A stretch of 64,000 nt of DNA, from contig JACRNB010000001.1 in the NCBI GenBank assembly GCA_016219425.1, positions 248,001-312,000 on the forward strand. The letters are read 5' to 3'. Source of the stretch: Betaproteobacteria bacterium. Its GTDB lineage: Bacteria > Pseudomonadota > Gammaproteobacteria > Burkholderiales > Thiobacillaceae. Shown here one piece after another: positions 46,201 to 56,979 of the stretch. The first letter of the stretch is position 1. The number at the start of each line of letters is the position of its first letter. Under the pieces are notes generated by a model, which saw only the letters and a list, made by a program, of their open reading frames with translations, was not told the DNA's origin and ran no database searches. Position numbers and translations under genes: made by a program.

Positions 46201-47616
46201 GTGGAAACCGAAGACAAGGATCTCTATTTCAAACGGATTCCGGTGATCCCCCGTTCCATCAAGGGATCTTTCCGACGTTTCAAGTCGGGGTTGTTGTGGC
46301 TCAGTTTTGCGGTCTATTTCCTCCTTCCCTGGATGCCTTGGGAACGTGCTGGAGCGCCCTCCCAGGCGGTGATGTTTGATATCCCTGGGCGGCGCTATCT
46401 GATCTTCGGTCTGACGGTCTACCCCCAGGACATCTTCTGGCTGTCCTTGCTGTTGTTCATCGCCGCCGTCCTGCTGTTTTTCGTTACCGCCCTGCTGGGG
46501 CGCGCCTTTTGTGGCTACTTCTGTTTCCAGACGCTCTGGACCGACGCCTTCATGCTTTTGGAGCGTCTGTTTCAGGGAGAGCGTCCCGCGCGCTTGCGGC
46601 TGTTTCGCGAGCCCTGGAGCAACAGGGAAAAGCTCATCAAGGTGGGGGTTACCCGGATAGCCTGGGGCGTGTTGTCCTTCTGGACCGCGCTGACCTTCGT
46701 TTTGTACTTCGGTTACGCCCCCGATCTCCTGGTCTCCATCTTCACCCTCCAGGCGCCTGCCGCGGCCTACATCACCACCCTGGCATTGACCGTTTCCACC
46801 TATCTCTCCGCCGGGGTGTTGCGCGAGCACGTCTGCACCTTCATTTGTCCCTATGGCCGTTTCCAGAGCGCCATGTACGAGCCGGATACGCTCACCGCCC
46901 ATTACGACCGCCGGCGCGGCGAGGGAGAAAGCGGGCGCGCCGCTGCGCGCAGCGGTTTGCGCACGAGGGAGGAGCGCAGTCAGGCCGGCCACGGCGACTG
47001 CATTGACTGCGGCCTGTGCGTCCAGGTCTGTCCCGTCGGCATCGACATCCGTAACGGCCTGCAATACAGGTGCATCTCCTGTGGCCTGTGCGTGGATGCC
47101 TGCAACACCATCATGGACAAGATGGGCTGGCCGCGCGGACTGGTGCGTTACGACTCGGAGACCAATCTGGCCAAGCCCGTGCCGGGGCCGGTGAAGATGC
47201 AATGGAAGAGCCTGAAGGTTATCGGTTACGGCATTTCGTTGATTCTGATGACGGCGTATCTGTTCTATGACATCCAGCATCGGGCCACGTTTGAACACAG
47301 CATCCAGCAGGTGCGCCAGCCTTTGTTCGTGGTGATGTCGGACGGCAGCATCCGCAACCGTTATCAGATCCGTCTGACCAATCTTTCCGGCCTGGAAGAA
47401 ACCTACAACCTTTCCGCGCGGGGTCTGCCGGAGGGGGCATTGGATCTGGGCAGCTTCCAGTCGGTGCCGGTACGCAACGGCAAGAGCGTCATCATCCAGG
47501 CCAGCGTCAAACTCTCCCCCGAGGCTGCGGCGCATACCGACCATTTCGAGTTCGTGATCCGTAACGGCAAGGGCGACGAAGTGGTTGATCCGGCTCGATT
47601 CTTCACCAGGCACTGA
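46201..47616 (+). CDS. ccoG: cbb3 oxidase assembly ferredoxin CcoG (FixG/RdxA family)
   Basis: A 471-residue polyferredoxin in the inner membrane, needed for cbb3 oxidase biogenesis as a Cu(II) reductase in relatives. Several membrane helices include cysteine pairs FCGYFCF and CTFICPYGRFQSAM. Two 4Fe-4S motifs follow: CIDCGLCVQVCPVGIDIRNG and CISCGLCVDACN. A C-terminal Ig-like domain (PLFVVMSDGSIRNRYQIRL) ends it. I choose GTG 46201 (VETEDKDLYFKRIPV) with AAGG upstream; a TTG at 46174 is the alternative. Confidence 0.95.
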   Translation: METEDKDLYFKRIPVIPRSIKGSFRRFKSGLLWLSFAVYFLLPWMPWERAGAPSQAVMFDIPGRRYLIFGLTVYPQDIFWLSLLLFIAAVLLFFVTALLGRAFCGYFCFQTLWTDAFMLLERLFQGERPARLRLFREPWSNREKLIKVGVTRIAWGVLSFWTALTFVLYFGYAPDLLVSIFTLQAPAAAYITTLALTVSTYLSAGVLREHVCTFICPYGRFQSAMYEPDTLTAHYDRRRGEGESGRAAARSGLRTREERSQAGHGDCIDCGLCVQVCPVGIDIRNGLQYRCISCGLCVDACNTIMDKMGWPRGLVRYDSETNLAKPVPGPVKMQWKSLKVIGYGISLILMTAYLFYDIQHRATFEHSIQQVRQPLFVVMSDGSIRNRYQIRLTNLSGLEETYNLSARGLPEGALDLGSFQSVPVRNGKSVIIQASVKLSPEAAAHTDHFEFVIRNGKGDEVVDPARFFTRH

Positions 47617-47617
47617 T

Positions 47618-48394
47618 ATGAACCTGCTCATCACCATCTTTGGCGGCATGCTGTTGACCGCCCTTCTCTACGGCCTGGGTCGCAAATTGCGGTTGTCCAA
47701 TTTCTGGGCCGCGGTGACCGCAGCCGCCCTGCCCAGTTTTTCTTATGTGATCTATGCCGTCTCCCACTGGTCCGGCCTGGATGTGCTCACCATGCACGTC
47801 ATCGCCTTCCCCACTGTGGCGGTGTTGCTGTTCCAGTTGTACGGCGACAAGGGCGGTCAGTTCCAGGGGGTGCATTGGGCGCCCAAGCTCATGATTGCGT
47901 TCTTCGTGCTGCTTACCATCGTGTTCGGCGGCTTTGTCTACATTGCCGGCCAGGGTTTGCCCCCAGCCCTGGCGCGGATGCTGCTGCCCGGGATTGAAGG
48001 AAAGAACATCCACACCGGTTTCTCCGGCGTTGTGGCGCATGGAGAAGAGGCGGCCAAGGGTATAGGCCATCATCTGCGCATGGAGCACACGCTGTCCAAG
48101 CTGGGCTGGAAGCTGGAAGTGTCCGGACTGGACGCCCTGCGTACCGGCGAGGTCCGCCCGGTGCGTCTGAACATCAGCACGACTCAGGGAGAGCCGGTGC
48201 GAGGCGTGAATGCCCGATTGGGGCTTGGACGTCCAGGCCAAACCCCGCAGTACACCCATCCCCTCAAAGAGTCCGGAACAGGAGATTACCGCGCTCAGAT
48301 CGCCCTGGCGGCGGGGGGCGCATGGCTCGCCACCCTGATCCTGGAGCAGGGCGAAGAGCGCATCGTATTGGAGCGCAGGGTCGGAGGAGAGTAG
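47618..48394 (+). CDS. Membrane protein with FixH-like C-terminal domain
   Basis: A 258-residue protein. The N-terminal half has about three membrane helices (LLITIFGGMLLTALLYGLG, LPSFSYVIYAVSHWSGL, LMIAFFVLLTIVFGGFVYI). The soluble C-terminal part (about 150-258) has a FixH-like beta-sandwich pattern: VRPVRLNISTTQGEPVRGV, then ESGTGDYRAQIALAAGGAW and TLILEQGEERIVLERRV. FixH-type proteins act in copper insertion into cbb3 oxidase. The position one base after the ccoG stop supports this. The N-terminal extension is unlike classical FixH, so the role is inferred from position and the distal domain. Confidence 0.75.
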   Translation: MNLLITIFGGMLLTALLYGLGRKLRLSNFWAAVTAAALPSFSYVIYAVSHWSGLDVLTMHVIAFPTVAVLLFQLYGDKGGQFQGVHWAPKLMIAFFVLLTIVFGGFVYIAGQGLPPALARMLLPGIEGKNIHTGFSGVVAHGEEAAKGIGHHLRMEHTLSKLGWKLEVSGLDALRTGEVRPVRLNISTTQGEPVRGVNARLGLGRPGQTPQYTHPLKESGTGDYRAQIALAAGGAWLATLILEQGEERIVLERRVGGE

Positions 48395-48415
48395 CCGCCA
48401 GGGCTGCAACCTGCG

Positions 48416-48457
48416 TATAATCCGCAAGTTTTCTCGATGGGCCTCGGCCCATTTTTT
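48416..48457 (+). promoter_or_regulatory. rimP-nusA-infB leader: -10 box followed by a terminator-like hairpin
   Basis: TATAAT at 48416-48421 would start transcription near 48428. ATGGGC-CTCG-GCCCAT at 48437-48452 forms a hairpin followed by a T-run, and the rimP ATG comes five bases later with no Shine-Dalgarno sequence. The hairpin may end transcripts from the cco side or act as an attenuator of the nusA operon. Confidence 0.5.
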
Positions 48458-48461
48458 ATTT

Positions 48462-48911
48462 ATGGACTTGCATACGCTGATTGAACCCACGCTCGTCGGG
48501 ATGGGATACGAGCTGGTCGCCCTGGAACGGGTCGGCAGGGGGTTGTTGCGCCTGTATATCGACCAGCCGGACGGCATCACGGTGGAAGACTGCGCGCGGG
48601 TGAGCAATCAGTTGACGCGGCTGTTCATGGTCGAGAACGTGGATTACGACCGCCTGGAGGTTTCCTCCCCCGGGCTGGATCGGCCCTTGGTGAAGCCGGC
48701 GGATTTCGTTCGCTTCACGGGCGAGCGCGCCAAGATTCAACTGCATGCGCCCTTGGATGGGCGCAAGCGTTTCGTTGGCGTACTGCGCGGGCTGGAACAA
48801 GAGACAGTGCAATTGGAAATGGATGGCGTTCTGGTGGCGATTCCCCTTGCCGAGGTGGATTCCGCGCGGTTGGCGCCGGACTTTGAGGGTATGACCCGGA
48901 GAAAGCGATGA
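48462..48911 (+). CDS. rimP: Ribosome maturation factor RimP
   Basis: A 149-residue protein for 30S subunit assembly. The conserved segments [33 protein letters not shown] and [12 protein letters not shown] are present, with the SH3-like C-terminal domain after residue 85. Length is close to E. coli RimP (150). No ribosome site precedes the ATG, which lies at the end of a T-run. The stop overlaps the nusA start by four bases. Confidence 0.96.
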   Translation: MDLHTLIEPTLVGMGYELVALERVGRGLLRLYIDQPDGITVEDCARVSNQLTRLFMVENVDYDRLEVSSPGLDRPLVKPADFVRFTGERAKIQLHAPLDGRKRFVGVLRGLEQETVQLEMDGVLVAIPLAEVDSARLAPDFEGMTRRKR

Positions 48912-50389
48912 GTCGGGAAATTTTGTTGCTCGCCGATGCCTTGGCGCGTGAAAAGAATGTGGAACCGGAAGTGGTGTTCGGCGCGATTGAGGCGGCCCTG
49001 GCGCATGCCACGCGCAAGCACCATGGCGAGGACATCGACGTGCGCGTCGAGATCGACCGTCGCAACGGTGACTACAGCGCCTTCCGTCGCTGGGAGGTGC
49101 TGCCTGACGAAGCCGGTCTGGAAGCTCCAGATCGCCAGTATCTGCACTTCGAGGCTCTGGAAATTGATCCGGAGGCCCAGGTGGGCGGCTTCATTGAAGA
49201 GCCCATCGAAGCGGTGGACTTCGGGCGCATCGGCGCCCAGGCCGCCAAGCAGGTGATCCTGCAAAAGATTCGTGATGCCGAGCGGGAACAGGTGCTGGAT
49301 GACTTCCTGGCCCGCAACGAGACCCTGGTCACCGGCACCGTCAAGCGCATGGAGCGCGGCAGCGCCGTGGTCGAGTCGGGGCGCATCGAAGGCCGTCTGG
49401 AAAAAGACCAGATGATCCCGAAGGAAAACCTGCGCATGGGCGACCGGGTGCGCGCCTACCTGATGCGGGTGGAACGCGGCGGACGCGGTCCCCAGTTGAT
49501 TCTTTCCCGTACCGCGCCCCAGTTCATCATGGAGCTGTTCCGTCTGGAAGTGCCCGAGGTGGAAGAGGGCATCGTCGAGATCAAGGCCGCTGCGCGTGAT
49601 CCCGGCATCCGCGCCAAGATTGCGGTGAAGTCGAACGACCCCCGCGTCGATCCCCAGGGCACCTGCATCGGCGTGCGCGGCTCTCGCGTCACCGCCGTCA
49701 CCAATGAACTCAACGGCGAGCGCGTGGATATCGTCCTGTGGTCGCCGGACCCGGCCCAGTTCGTGATCAACGCCCTGGCTCCTGCCGAAGTCACCAGCAT
49801 CGTGGTGGACGAAGATAAGCACGCCATGGACGTGGTGGTGGAGCCGGAACAGATGGACGTGGCGATCGGACGCCACGGCCAGAACGTGCGTCTCGCCTCG
49901 GAGATGACGGGCTGGACCGTCAACCTGCTGTCCGTGGATGAAGCCGAACAAAAGCACCAGCAGGAGTCCGCCGGCCTGATCCAGATGTTCATGGTCAAGC
50001 TGGATCTGGACGAAGACGTGGCCCAGGTGCTGGTGGAAGAAGGCTTTACCAGTCTGGAGGAAGTGGCCTATGTGCCCCTGGCCGAGATGCTGGAGATCGA
50101 GGTGTTCGACGAGGACACCGTCAATGAATTGCGTTCCCGCGCACGGGATGCACTCCTGACCGATGCGATCCGGGGCGAAGAAGCGGTCGAGACCGCCGCC
50201 GCCGACCTGATGAGCGTGGATGGCATGGATGAAGGCACTGCGGCGCAACTCACTTCCAAGGGCGTGCAGAACGCAGTGGATCTGGCGGACCTGGCGGTGG
50301 ATGAACTGGTGGAACTCACGGGTATGGACGAGGAGCGCGCCAAGGCGCTCATCATGACCGCCCGTGCGCCGCTGCTGTCGGGTGAATGA
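48908..50389 (+). CDS. nusA: Transcription termination/antitermination factor NusA
   Basis: A 493-residue RNA-polymerase-binding factor that modulates pausing, termination and antitermination. The N-terminal domain (residues 1-125) is followed by S1 ([15 protein letters not shown]), two KH domains ([17 protein letters not shown] and [16 protein letters not shown]) and two acidic helix-hairpin-helix AR repeats at the C-terminus, as in E. coli (495). The ATG overlaps the rimP stop. Confidence 0.97.
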   Translation: MSREILLLADALAREKNVEPEVVFGAIEAALAHATRKHHGEDIDVRVEIDRRNGDYSAFRRWEVLPDEAGLEAPDRQYLHFEALEIDPEAQVGGFIEEPIEAVDFGRIGAQAAKQVILQKIRDAEREQVLDDFLARNETLVTGTVKRMERGSAVVESGRIEGRLEKDQMIPKENLRMGDRVRAYLMRVERGGRGPQLILSRTAPQFIMELFRLEVPEVEEGIVEIKAAARDPGIRAKIAVKSNDPRVDPQGTCIGVRGSRVTAVTNELNGERVDIVLWSPDPAQFVINALAPAEVTSIVVDEDKHAMDVVVEPEQMDVAIGRHGQNVRLASEMTGWTVNLLSVDEAEQKHQQESAGLIQMFMVKLDLDEDVAQVLVEEGFTSLEEVAYVPLAEMLEIEVFDEDTVNELRSRARDALLTDAIRGEEAVETAAADLMSVDGMDEGTAAQLTSKGVQNAVDLADLAVDELVELTGMDEERAKALIMTARAPLLSGE

Positions 50390-50400
50390 GCGGGGATGAC

Positions 50401-53100
50401 ATGAACGTCGAACAATTTGCCGCCGAACTGAAGGTCGAGCCAGACCAGTTGGTGAAGCAGCTACAGGCTGCGGGCGTATCAGTAAACAGCGCCGGGGATG
50501 CCCTTTCCGATGCGGATAAATCCCGCCTGCTGGATTACCTGCGTGGAAAGCACGGCACCCGCGACCCCAAGGCCAAGATCACCCTGACGCGCAAGCAGAC
50601 TGGCGAAATCAAGACTGCCGACAGTTCCGGACGCACGCGCACCGTGCAAGTGGAGGTGCGCAAGAAGCGCGTACTGGTCAAGCGCGAGGAAGCGCCCGTT
50701 GAAGCGCCCGCCCCGCTGGAGGCGCCCGCCGCGCCGGTGGCCGAACTCCCGCCCGAGCCGCCCGTGGTCGAGATCTCTGCACCGGAACCGGAAGCGGTGA
50801 TCCCGGTTGAACTCCCCCCCGTCGTGGAAGTTGCGCCGGAAGCGCCTCCCGTGGCGGAACCGGAACCGGAGCCGGAACCTCAGCCCGAACCTGCGGAGCC
50901 GGCCAAGCCTGCCGCCCCCGTCGAAATCAAGCCGGCCATCCGTCCCAGCATCCTCTCCGCTGCCGAACGCGAGGCCCGCGCCAAGGAGGCGGAACGTAGC
51001 GCCGCCCTGCGCACTCGTCAGGAGGCTGAACTGAAGGCCAAGCTGGAGCGCGAAGCTGCGCGCCGCGCGGCGGAAGAGGCGGCCAAGGCCAAGGCCGCCG
51101 CCCCCGCTGCACCGGCGACCCCGGCGGCCCCCGAAGTGAAGCCGGCGGTGAAACCCTCGGTCAAGCCCAAGACCGACAAGGCCGGCGAGAAGGGCGCCAA
51201 GAAGGGCCGCGAGGAAGAGGCCCCCGCCAAGCGCGCCGGCCTCAAGACCCGCGGCGCTGTGGACGGCGATGGCTGGCGCTCCAAGAAGGGACGCCACAAG
51301 AGCGACCACGAGCCGGCATTCGTCGCCCCGGTCGAACCGGTGGTGCGCGAAGTGCTGGTGCCGGAAACCATCTCGGTGGCCGATCTGGCCCACAAGATGT
51401 CGGTGAAGGCCGCCGAGGTGATCAAGGCCCTGATGAAGATGGGCTCCATGGTCACCATCAACCAGGTGCTGGACCAGGACACCGCCATGATCGTGGTGGA
51501 AGAACTGGGCCATATCGCCAAGCCCGCCCCCACCGACACCCCCGAGTCCTACCTGGAAGACAGCGACGAGCACAAGGAAGCGGAACTCCTGCCGCGCGCG
51601 CCCGTGGTCACCGTCATGGGCCACGTCGACCACGGCAAGACCTCCCTGCTGGACCGCATCCGCGCTGCCAAGGTGGCGGCGGGCGAGGCCGGCGGCATCA
51701 CCCAGCACATCGGCGCGTACCACGTCGAGACCGCCCGCGGCATGATCACCTTCCTCGACACCCCCGGTCACGAGGCCTTCACGGCCATGCGCGCCCGCGG
51801 CGCCAAGGCCACCGACATCGTCGTGCTGGTGGTGGCGGCGGATGACGGCGTCATGCCGCAGACGCGGGAAGCCATCCACCACGCCAAGGCCGGCAACGTG
51901 CCCATCGTCGTGGCGGTGAACAAGATCGACAAACCCGGCGCCAACCCGGAAAAGATTCGCCAGGAAGTCTCCAACGAAGGCGTCGCACCCGAAGAATGGG
52001 GCGGCGAGGCCCAGTTCGTGGACGTCTCCGCCAAGACCGGCCACGGCATCGACAATCTGTTGGAGGCCATCCTCCTGCAAGCGGAAGTGCTGGACCTCAA
52101 GGCCCCGATTGATGCCCCGGCCAAGGGTCTGGTCATCGAATCCCGTCTCGACAAGGGGCGCGGCCCGGTGGCCACCATCCTGATCCAGTCCGGCACCCTG
52201 AAACGCGGCGACATCCTGCTCGCGGGCACCGCCTTCGGTCGTGTGCGCGCCATGCTGGACGAGAACGGAAAGCCCATCGACGCCGCCGGACCCGCCATCC
52301 CGGTGGAAATCCAGGGTCTGTCCGATGTGCCGGGTGCAGGCGAGGACGTGTTGGTGCTGCCGGACGAGCGCAAGGCGCGCGAGATCGCACTGTTCCGTCA
52401 AGGCAAGTTCCGCGACGTGAAGCTGGCCAAGCAGCAGGCCGCCAAGCTCGAAAGCATGTTCGACCAGATGGGCGAGGGCGAGGTGAAGTCCCTGGCCCTG
52501 ATCCTCAAGGCCGACGTGCAGGGCTCCTACGAAGGTCTGTCCCACGCTCTGGGCAAGCTCTCCACCGCCGAGGTCAAGGTCAACATCATTCACTCCGCAG
52601 TGGGCGGCATCACCGAGTCCGACGTCAACCTGGCGCTCGCCTCCAAGGCCGTCATCATCGGCTTCAACGTGCGCGCCGATGCGCAGTCGCGCAAGCTGGC
52701 CGAGAGCGCGGGCGTGGATATCCGCTACTACAACATCATCTACGAGGCCGTGGATGAGGTGAAAGCGGCTCTGGGCGGCCTGCTCTCTCCGGAGAAGAAG
52801 GAAAACGTCCTGGGTCTGGCCGAGATCCGCCAGGTCTTCCGCATCACCAAGGTGGGCGCTGTGGCCGGTTGTATGGTTCTGGACGGCATCATCCGCCGCA
52901 ACAACGCCCGCGTGCGTCTGCTGCGCGACAACGTGGTGGTCTTCGACGGCGAACTGGATGCGCTCAAGCGCTTCAAGGACGACGTCAAAGAGGTCAAGGA
53001 AAGCTTCGAGTGCGGCCTCTCGTTCAAGAACTTCAACGACATCGTGGAAGGCGACCAGATCGAGTGTTACGAGGTCGTCGAGGTCGCGCGGACGTTGTAA
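50401..53100 (+). CDS. infB: Translation initiation factor IF-2
   Basis: An 899-residue GTPase that places fMet-tRNA on the ribosome. An IF2_N domain (1-50) is followed by a Pro/Glu/Ala-rich and then Lys/Ala-rich flexible linker (about 90-300) and a second IF2_N. The G domain has G1 GHVDHGKT (407-414), G3 DTPGHEAF and G4 NKID. Domains II-IV follow, ending in the C-terminal fMet-tRNA-binding barrel ([16 protein letters not shown]). ATG 50386 overlaps the nusA stop and is an equally possible start five codons earlier. Confidence 0.97.
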   Translation: MNVEQFAAELKVEPDQLVKQLQAAGVSVNSAGDALSDADKSRLLDYLRGKHGTRDPKAKITLTRKQTGEIKTADSSGRTRTVQVEVRKKRVLVKREEAPVEAPAPLEAPAAPVAELPPEPPVVEISAPEPEAVIPVELPPVVEVAPEAPPVAEPEPEPEPQPEPAEPAKPAAPVEIKPAIRPSILSAAEREARAKEAERSAALRTRQEAELKAKLEREAARRAAEEAAKAKAAAPAAPATPAAPEVKPAVKPSVKPKTDKAGEKGAKKGREEEAPAKRAGLKTRGAVDGDGWRSKKGRHKSDHEPAFVAPVEPVVREVLVPETISVADLAHKMSVKAAEVIKALMKMGSMVTINQVLDQDTAMIVVEELGHIAKPAPTDTPESYLEDSDEHKEAELLPRAPVVTVMGHVDHGKTSLLDRIRAAKVAAGEAGGITQHIGAYHVETARGMITFLDTPGHEAFTAMRARGAKATDIVVLVVAADDGVMPQTREAIHHAKAGNVPIVVAVNKIDKPGANPEKIRQEVSNEGVAPEEWGGEAQFVDVSAKTGHGIDNLLEAILLQAEVLDLKAPIDAPAKGLVIESRLDKGRGPVATILIQSGTLKRGDILLAGTAFGRVRAMLDENGKPIDAAGPAIPVEIQGLSDVPGAGEDVLVLPDERKAREIALFRQGKFRDVKLAKQQAAKLESMFDQMGEGEVKSLALILKADVQGSYEGLSHALGKLSTAEVKVNIIHSAVGGITESDVNLALASKAVIIGFNVRADAQSRKLAESAGVDIRYYNIIYEAVDEVKAALGGLLSPEKKENVLGLAEIRQVFRITKVGAVAGCMVLDGIIRRNNARVRLLRDNVVVFDGELDALKRFKDDVKEVKESFECGLSFKNFNDIVEGDQIECYEVVEVARTL

Positions 53101-53112
53101 ACAAGCCGGAAC

Positions 53113-53129
53113 CCTCCCCCTTGAGGGGG
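53113..53129. repeat. GC hairpin in the infB-rbfA gap
   Basis: CTCCCCCTTGAGGGGG can fold as CCCCC-TTGA-GGGGG in the 53 bases between infB and rbfA. There is no T-run, so it is more likely a processing or repeat-type hairpin than a terminator. Confidence 0.4.
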
Positions 53130-53153
53130 GCGGGGCTTAACGAGCATCAACCT

Positions 53154-53525
53154 GTGAACAACCGCAACCGCCGCCTCGCCGAACTCATTCGCCACGAACT
53201 GGCCAGCATCCTCCAGCGCGAGATGAAAGACCCGCGCGTGAGCAGCGTCAGCTTCACCGCCGTGGATGTCAGCCCTGACCTGGAACACGCCAAGGTCTGG
53301 TTCACCGCCTACGCCGGCAAACCGGAAGATGCGTTGCAGGGCCTCTCCCGCGCCTCCGGCTTTCTGCGTACCGAGTTGGCCCAGCGCATCAAGATGCGCA
53401 TCGTCCCCAAGCTCACCTTCCAGTACGACGCTTCCATTGAGCGCGGCGCGCATCTGTCCAAGCTCATCGACGATGCCGTGGAAGAAGATCGCCACCACCA
53501 GCAGGATGATGAAACGCAAGATTGA
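53154..53525 (+). CDS. rbfA: 30S ribosome-binding factor RbfA
   Basis: A 123-residue KH-type factor needed for 16S rRNA maturation. The family signature is complete: RRLAELIRHELASILQREMK, DPRVSSVSFTAVDVSPDLEH, AKVWFTAY, then LRTELAQRIKMRIVPKLTF. The best start is GTG 53154; no ATG is available in frame at the right place. The end overlaps the truB start by 17 bases. Confidence 0.95.
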   Translation: MNNRNRRLAELIRHELASILQREMKDPRVSSVSFTAVDVSPDLEHAKVWFTAYAGKPEDALQGLSRASGFLRTELAQRIKMRIVPKLTFQYDASIERGAHLSKLIDDAVEEDRHHQQDDETQD

Positions 53526-54396
53526 CGGCGTCCTGTTGCTGGACAAGCCCGTCGGTCTCACCTCCAACAGTGCGTTGCAGAAGGCCAAGCGGCTGTTTAA
53601 TGCCGCCAAGGCGGGTCACACCGGCACCCTGGACCCCTTCGCCACCGGCCTGCTGCCCCTGTGCCTGGGCGAGGCCACCAAGTTCTCGCAATTCCTGCTC
53701 GACGCCGACAAGGTCTATCTGGCCGAGGTGAAGCTGGGTATACGCACCAGCAGCGGCGATACCGAGGGCGACATCATCGCCACCCGTCCGGTCTCCCTGG
53801 ACGAGGCCGCCCTGCGCCAGGCCCTGCAAGGCTTCATGGGCGAGATCGAACAGATTCCCCCCATGCACTCCGCCCTCAAGCACCAGGGCCGCCCGCTTTA
53901 TGAATATGCCCGCAAAGGGGTGGAGATCGAGCGCAAGCCGCGCCGGGTCGTGGTGCATGAACTCACCCTGGAAGGCCTGGGCGGCGATACCTGCACCCTG
54001 CGCGTCCATTGCGGCAAGGGGTTTTATGTTCGCGCCCTGGCGGACGATCTGGGTGAAGTCCTGGGCTGCGGCGCGCATCTGTACGGCCTGCGCCGTACTG
54101 GCGTCGGTCCCTTCGACATCTCCCAGGCCTGGACGCCGGAGCAGTTGACCGCGATGGCGGATCTGGACCGAGACCACTGTCTCCAGCCTGCCGACATCCT
54201 CCTGCGCCACCTGCCGGAGATGAAGTTGGACGTGGAATCCGCCTGGCAGATCACCCATGGTCAGCCGCTGTGGTTCCCCAAGTTGGCGGTGGGAGACGGT
54301 TTTCGCCTCTACGCCCCGGACGGGGCCTTGCTCGGGGTGGCGGAGGTTAACGAGGATGGCAAGCTGGCGCCGAAGCGGCTGGTGGCGGGGACATAA
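53509..54396 (+). CDS. truB: tRNA pseudouridine(55) synthase TruB
   Basis: A 295-residue enzyme that makes pseudouridine 55 in the T-loop of tRNAs. The start KIDGVLLLDKPVGLTSN is followed by the catalytic-Asp motif GHTGTLDPFATGLLPLCLG. Further motifs are PPMHSALKHQGRPLYEYAR and the distal HCGKGFYVRALADDLGE. Two adjacent ATGs (53506, 53509) can serve as start, both inside the end of rbfA. It ends the rimP-nusA-infB-rbfA-truB operon and is convergent to trpD. Confidence 0.96.
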   Translation: MKRKIDGVLLLDKPVGLTSNSALQKAKRLFNAAKAGHTGTLDPFATGLLPLCLGEATKFSQFLLDADKVYLAEVKLGIRTSSGDTEGDIIATRPVSLDEAALRQALQGFMGEIEQIPPMHSALKHQGRPLYEYARKGVEIERKPRRVVVHELTLEGLGGDTCTLRVHCGKGFYVRALADDLGEVLGCGAHLYGLRRTGVGPFDISQAWTPEQLTAMADLDRDHCLQPADILLRHLPEMKLDVESAWQITHGQPLWFPKLAVGDGFRLYAPDGALLGVAEVNEDGKLAPKRLVAGT

Positions 54397-54469
54397 GCGT
54401 CCGGCGTCGCAGTGCGGCTGTATCGCATCGCCCGGCGTGGCCGGGGGCCCCTACGGCGGGTGCAGCGGC

Positions 54470-55477
54470 TTACGAAAACGCCGCCAGTTGCTCCAGCTTG
54501 GCCCGTGCAGCTCCCGACCCGATGGCGTCGAGCGCGAGTTGCACCCCCGCCCCGAGCCCGTCGGCAACGCCCGAGACATACAGCGCTGCACCGGCATTGA
54601 GGGCGACGATGTCGCGCTCGTGATTGGGCGCGCCGGAGAGTGAAAGCAGGAGGCGCGCCTTGGCGCTTTCCTTGTCGACCCGGAAATGGCTGGTCTCGCA
54701 GCGATCCAGGCCGAATTGCTCCGGGGTGACGGTGTATTCGTGGATTTCCCCGCCTCTTAACTCCGCCACATAGGTCTCCCCCGCGAGCGAGATCTCGTCC
54801 AGCCCGTCGGCGGAATGCACCACCATCACATGCCGGCTGCCCAGTTCGCGCAGGACTTCCGCCAGGGTGCGCGTGAGTTCGCGCGAGAACACGCCCATGA
54901 CCTGGCTGGGCGCACCCGCCGGGTTGGTCATCGGCCCCAGCAGGTTGAACAGGGTGCGCACGCCCAGTTCCCGGCGCACAGGGGCGGCATGTTTCATCGC
55001 CGTGTGGTGGTTGGGCGCGAACATGAAACCGACGCCGACATGTTTAACCGCCTCCGCCACCCGTTCCGGCGTCAGGTTCACATTGACGCCCAGGGCCTCC
55101 AGCACGTCTGCGCTGCCGGAGGACGAAGACACCGAACGTCCGCCGTGCTTGGCCACATGCGCGCCCGCCGCCGCAGCCACGAAGGCGGCGGCGGTGGAGA
55201 TGTTGAAGGTATGCGCGCCATCGCCGCCGGTGCCGCAGGTATCGACCAGGTTGGGCGCGTCGGCGAGCGGCACCTTGACGGAAAGCTCTCGCATCACCGT
55301 GGCCGCAGCGGCGAGTTCGGTCACGCTTTCCCCCTTGCAACGCAGGGCGATGATCGCCCCGGCGATCTGCGCGGGGCTCAACTCGCCGGTCATGATGGCG
55401 CGCATCAGGGCGAGCATGTCCTCGCGTTCCAGGTTCTGGCGTGCGATCAGTGTGTTGAGCAGGGCGGAATAGTTCAT
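54470..55477 (-). CDS. trpD: Anthranilate phosphoribosyltransferase
   Basis: A 335-residue enzyme of tryptophan synthesis that joins anthranilate to PRPP. The PRPP-binding [15 protein letters not shown], the [21 protein letters not shown] segment and [22 protein letters not shown] are all present, with [14 protein letters not shown] near residue 220. ATG 55477 overlaps the trpG stop by four bases; the longer open frame beyond it is a shadow of trpG. The gene ends in a short gap facing truB; trpC is not seen here. Confidence 0.97.
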   Translation of the reverse strand: MNYSALLNTLIARQNLEREDMLALMRAIMTGELSPAQIAGAIIALRCKGESVTELAAAATVMRELSVKVPLADAPNLVDTCGTGGDGAHTFNISTAAAFVAAAAGAHVAKHGGRSVSSSSGSADVLEALGVNVNLTPERVAEAVKHVGVGFMFAPNHHTAMKHAAPVRRELGVRTLFNLLGPMTNPAGAPSQVMGVFSRELTRTLAEVLRELGSRHVMVVHSADGLDEISLAGETYVAELRGGEIHEYTVTPEQFGLDRCETSHFRVDKESAKARLLLSLSGAPNHERDIVALNAGAALYVSGVADGLGAGVQLALDAIGSGAARAKLEQLAAFS

Positions 55478-56046
55478 GCGCGGCGCTCCGAGAGAAAGTT
55501 CTTCAGCAAGGCGTGGCCATGTTCGGTGAGGATGGATTCGGGATGGAACTGCACACCCTCCACCGCCAGGGTCTTGTGGCGCACTCCCATGATCTCGCCA
55601 TCCGCGGTCCAGGCGGTGATCTCCAGGCAGTCGGGGAGGGTCTCCCGCTCGATCACCAGGGAGTGGTAGCGGGTGGCGGTGAAGGGGTCGGGCAGGCCCC
55701 GGAACACCCCCTGGCCGGCGTGATGGATGGGGGAGGTCTTGCCGTGCATGAGTTGCTTGGCATGGATGATGCGCCCGCCAAAGGCCTGACCGATGCTCTG
55801 GTGCCCCAGGCACACCCCCAGCAACGGCGTCTTGCCGGCGAACTCCTGGATCAGGGGCACGGAGATGCCCGCCTCGGTGGGGGTGCAGGGGCCGGGGGAG
55901 ATGACGATGCGGTCTGGCTTCAGGGCGGCCACGCCGGCCACATCGATCTCGTCGTTGCGGTACACCCGCACGTCCTCGCCCAGCTCCCCGAAGTACTGCA
56001 CGAGGTTGTAGGTGAAGGAGTCGTAGTTATCGAGCATCAAAAGCAT
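55474..56046 (-). CDS. trpG: Anthranilate synthase glutamine amidotransferase component
   Basis: A 190-residue class I amidotransferase (also able to serve PabB in many bacteria). The nucleophile is Cys79 in [17 protein letters not shown], with the His/Glu of the triad in [14 protein letters not shown]. The N-terminal [19 protein letters not shown] and the oxyanion segment [11 protein letters not shown] are canonical. It overlaps trpD downstream. Upstream lies rfbD, not trpE, with 39 bases between; a GGATAATG in that gap could be a -10. Confidence 0.97.
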   Translation of the reverse strand: MLLMLDNYDSFTYNLVQYFGELGEDVRVYRNDEIDVAGVAALKPDRIVISPGPCTPTEAGISVPLIQEFAGKTPLLGVCLGHQSIGQAFGGRIIHAKQLMHGKTSPIHHAGQGVFRGLPDPFTATRYHSLVIERETLPDCLEITAWTADGEIMGVRHKTLAVEGVQFHPESILTEHGHALLKNFLSERRA

Positions 56047-56085
56047 GGGAGTCCAATCGCAGTAGGTCTTGCCGGGTGGCCGGCA

Positions 56086-56979
56086 TTATCCATCGCTCGC
56101 CGCTGCCAGACACGCCTCCAGCGCCTCTTCCCAGGGAGGCAGGCGCAGACCGAACACCCGCTCCAGCTTGTCGCAGTCCAGGCGGGAGTTTTGGGGCCTG
56201 CGGGCGGCGGTGGGATATGCGGACGCGGGGATGGGGATCAGTTGCGCCATCGGAGAAGCGGTCATGCGCTTTCGGATCGCCGCAGCGAAGCCGTGCCAGG
56301 AGGTCTCTCCGGCGTTGACCATGTGGTACACGCCCCAAGGTTCGGGCCGGTCTGCACCCCGTGCGGGAGAGTGGACCTGGCCCAGCATCTGGGCGGTGGC
56401 ATCGGCGAGGTGGCGACTCCAGGTCGGCGCGCCGATCTGGTCCGCCACGATCCGGAGTTCCTCCCGCTCCGGCAGCAGGCGTTGCATCGTGGTCAGGAAG
56501 TTGCGGCCCCGTGCGCCATAGACCCAGGACGTACGCAGGATGAGGTGGCGGCAGCCGCTGGCGAGTATGGCCTCGTCGCCCTCCAGCTTGGTGCGTCCGT
56601 AGACGTTCAGGGGTGAGGCGGCGGCGTCCTCGCGCCAGGGGCGCAGGCCGTGGCCGTCATACACATAGTCGGTGGAGTAGTGCGCCAGCAGCGCGCCCCC
56701 GCGCCGGGCTTCCTCCGCCAGAACCGCCGGGGCGTGGGCGTTGAGGGCGCGGGCGGCTTCCGGTGACGCCTCCGCGTCATCCACTTGGGTCCAGGCGGCG
56801 GCGTTGACGATGAGGCGCGGACGCAGGGCGCGCACGGTTTCGCGCAGGACGGGCAAGTCCGCTACATCGAGTTGGCTCCGCGCCGGGGCAACCACCTCGC
56901 CCAGGCAGGCCAGGCTGCGCGCCAGCTCCCAACCCGTCTGGCCGCGGGCGCCGGTGAGCAGGATCACCGGGCGGGTCAC
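56086..56979 (-). CDS. rfbD: dTDP-4-dehydrorhamnose reductase
   Basis: A 297-residue short-chain reductase for the last step of dTDP-L-rhamnose synthesis, used in LPS O-antigen or exopolysaccharide. The Rossmann motif is ILLTGARGQTGWELARSL. NAAAWTQVDDAE, the catalytic YSTDYVYDG and Tyr-x3-Lys NVYGRTKLEGDEA are present, followed by ILRTSWVYGARGRNF. The GTG start at 56979 overlaps the rfbC stop (GTGA). Bases upstream of this GTG belong to rfbC. Confidence 0.95.
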   Translation of the reverse strand: MTRPVILLTGARGQTGWELARSLACLGEVVAPARSQLDVADLPVLRETVRALRPRLIVNAAAWTQVDDAEASPEAARALNAHAPAVLAEEARRGGALLAHYSTDYVYDGHGLRPWREDAAASPLNVYGRTKLEGDEAILASGCRHLILRTSWVYGARGRNFLTTMQRLLPEREELRIVADQIGAPTWSRHLADATAQMLGQVHSPARGADRPEPWGVYHMVNAGETSWHGFAAAIRKRMTASPMAQLIPIPASAYPTAARRPQNSRLDCDKLERVFGLRLPPWEEALEACLAAASDG

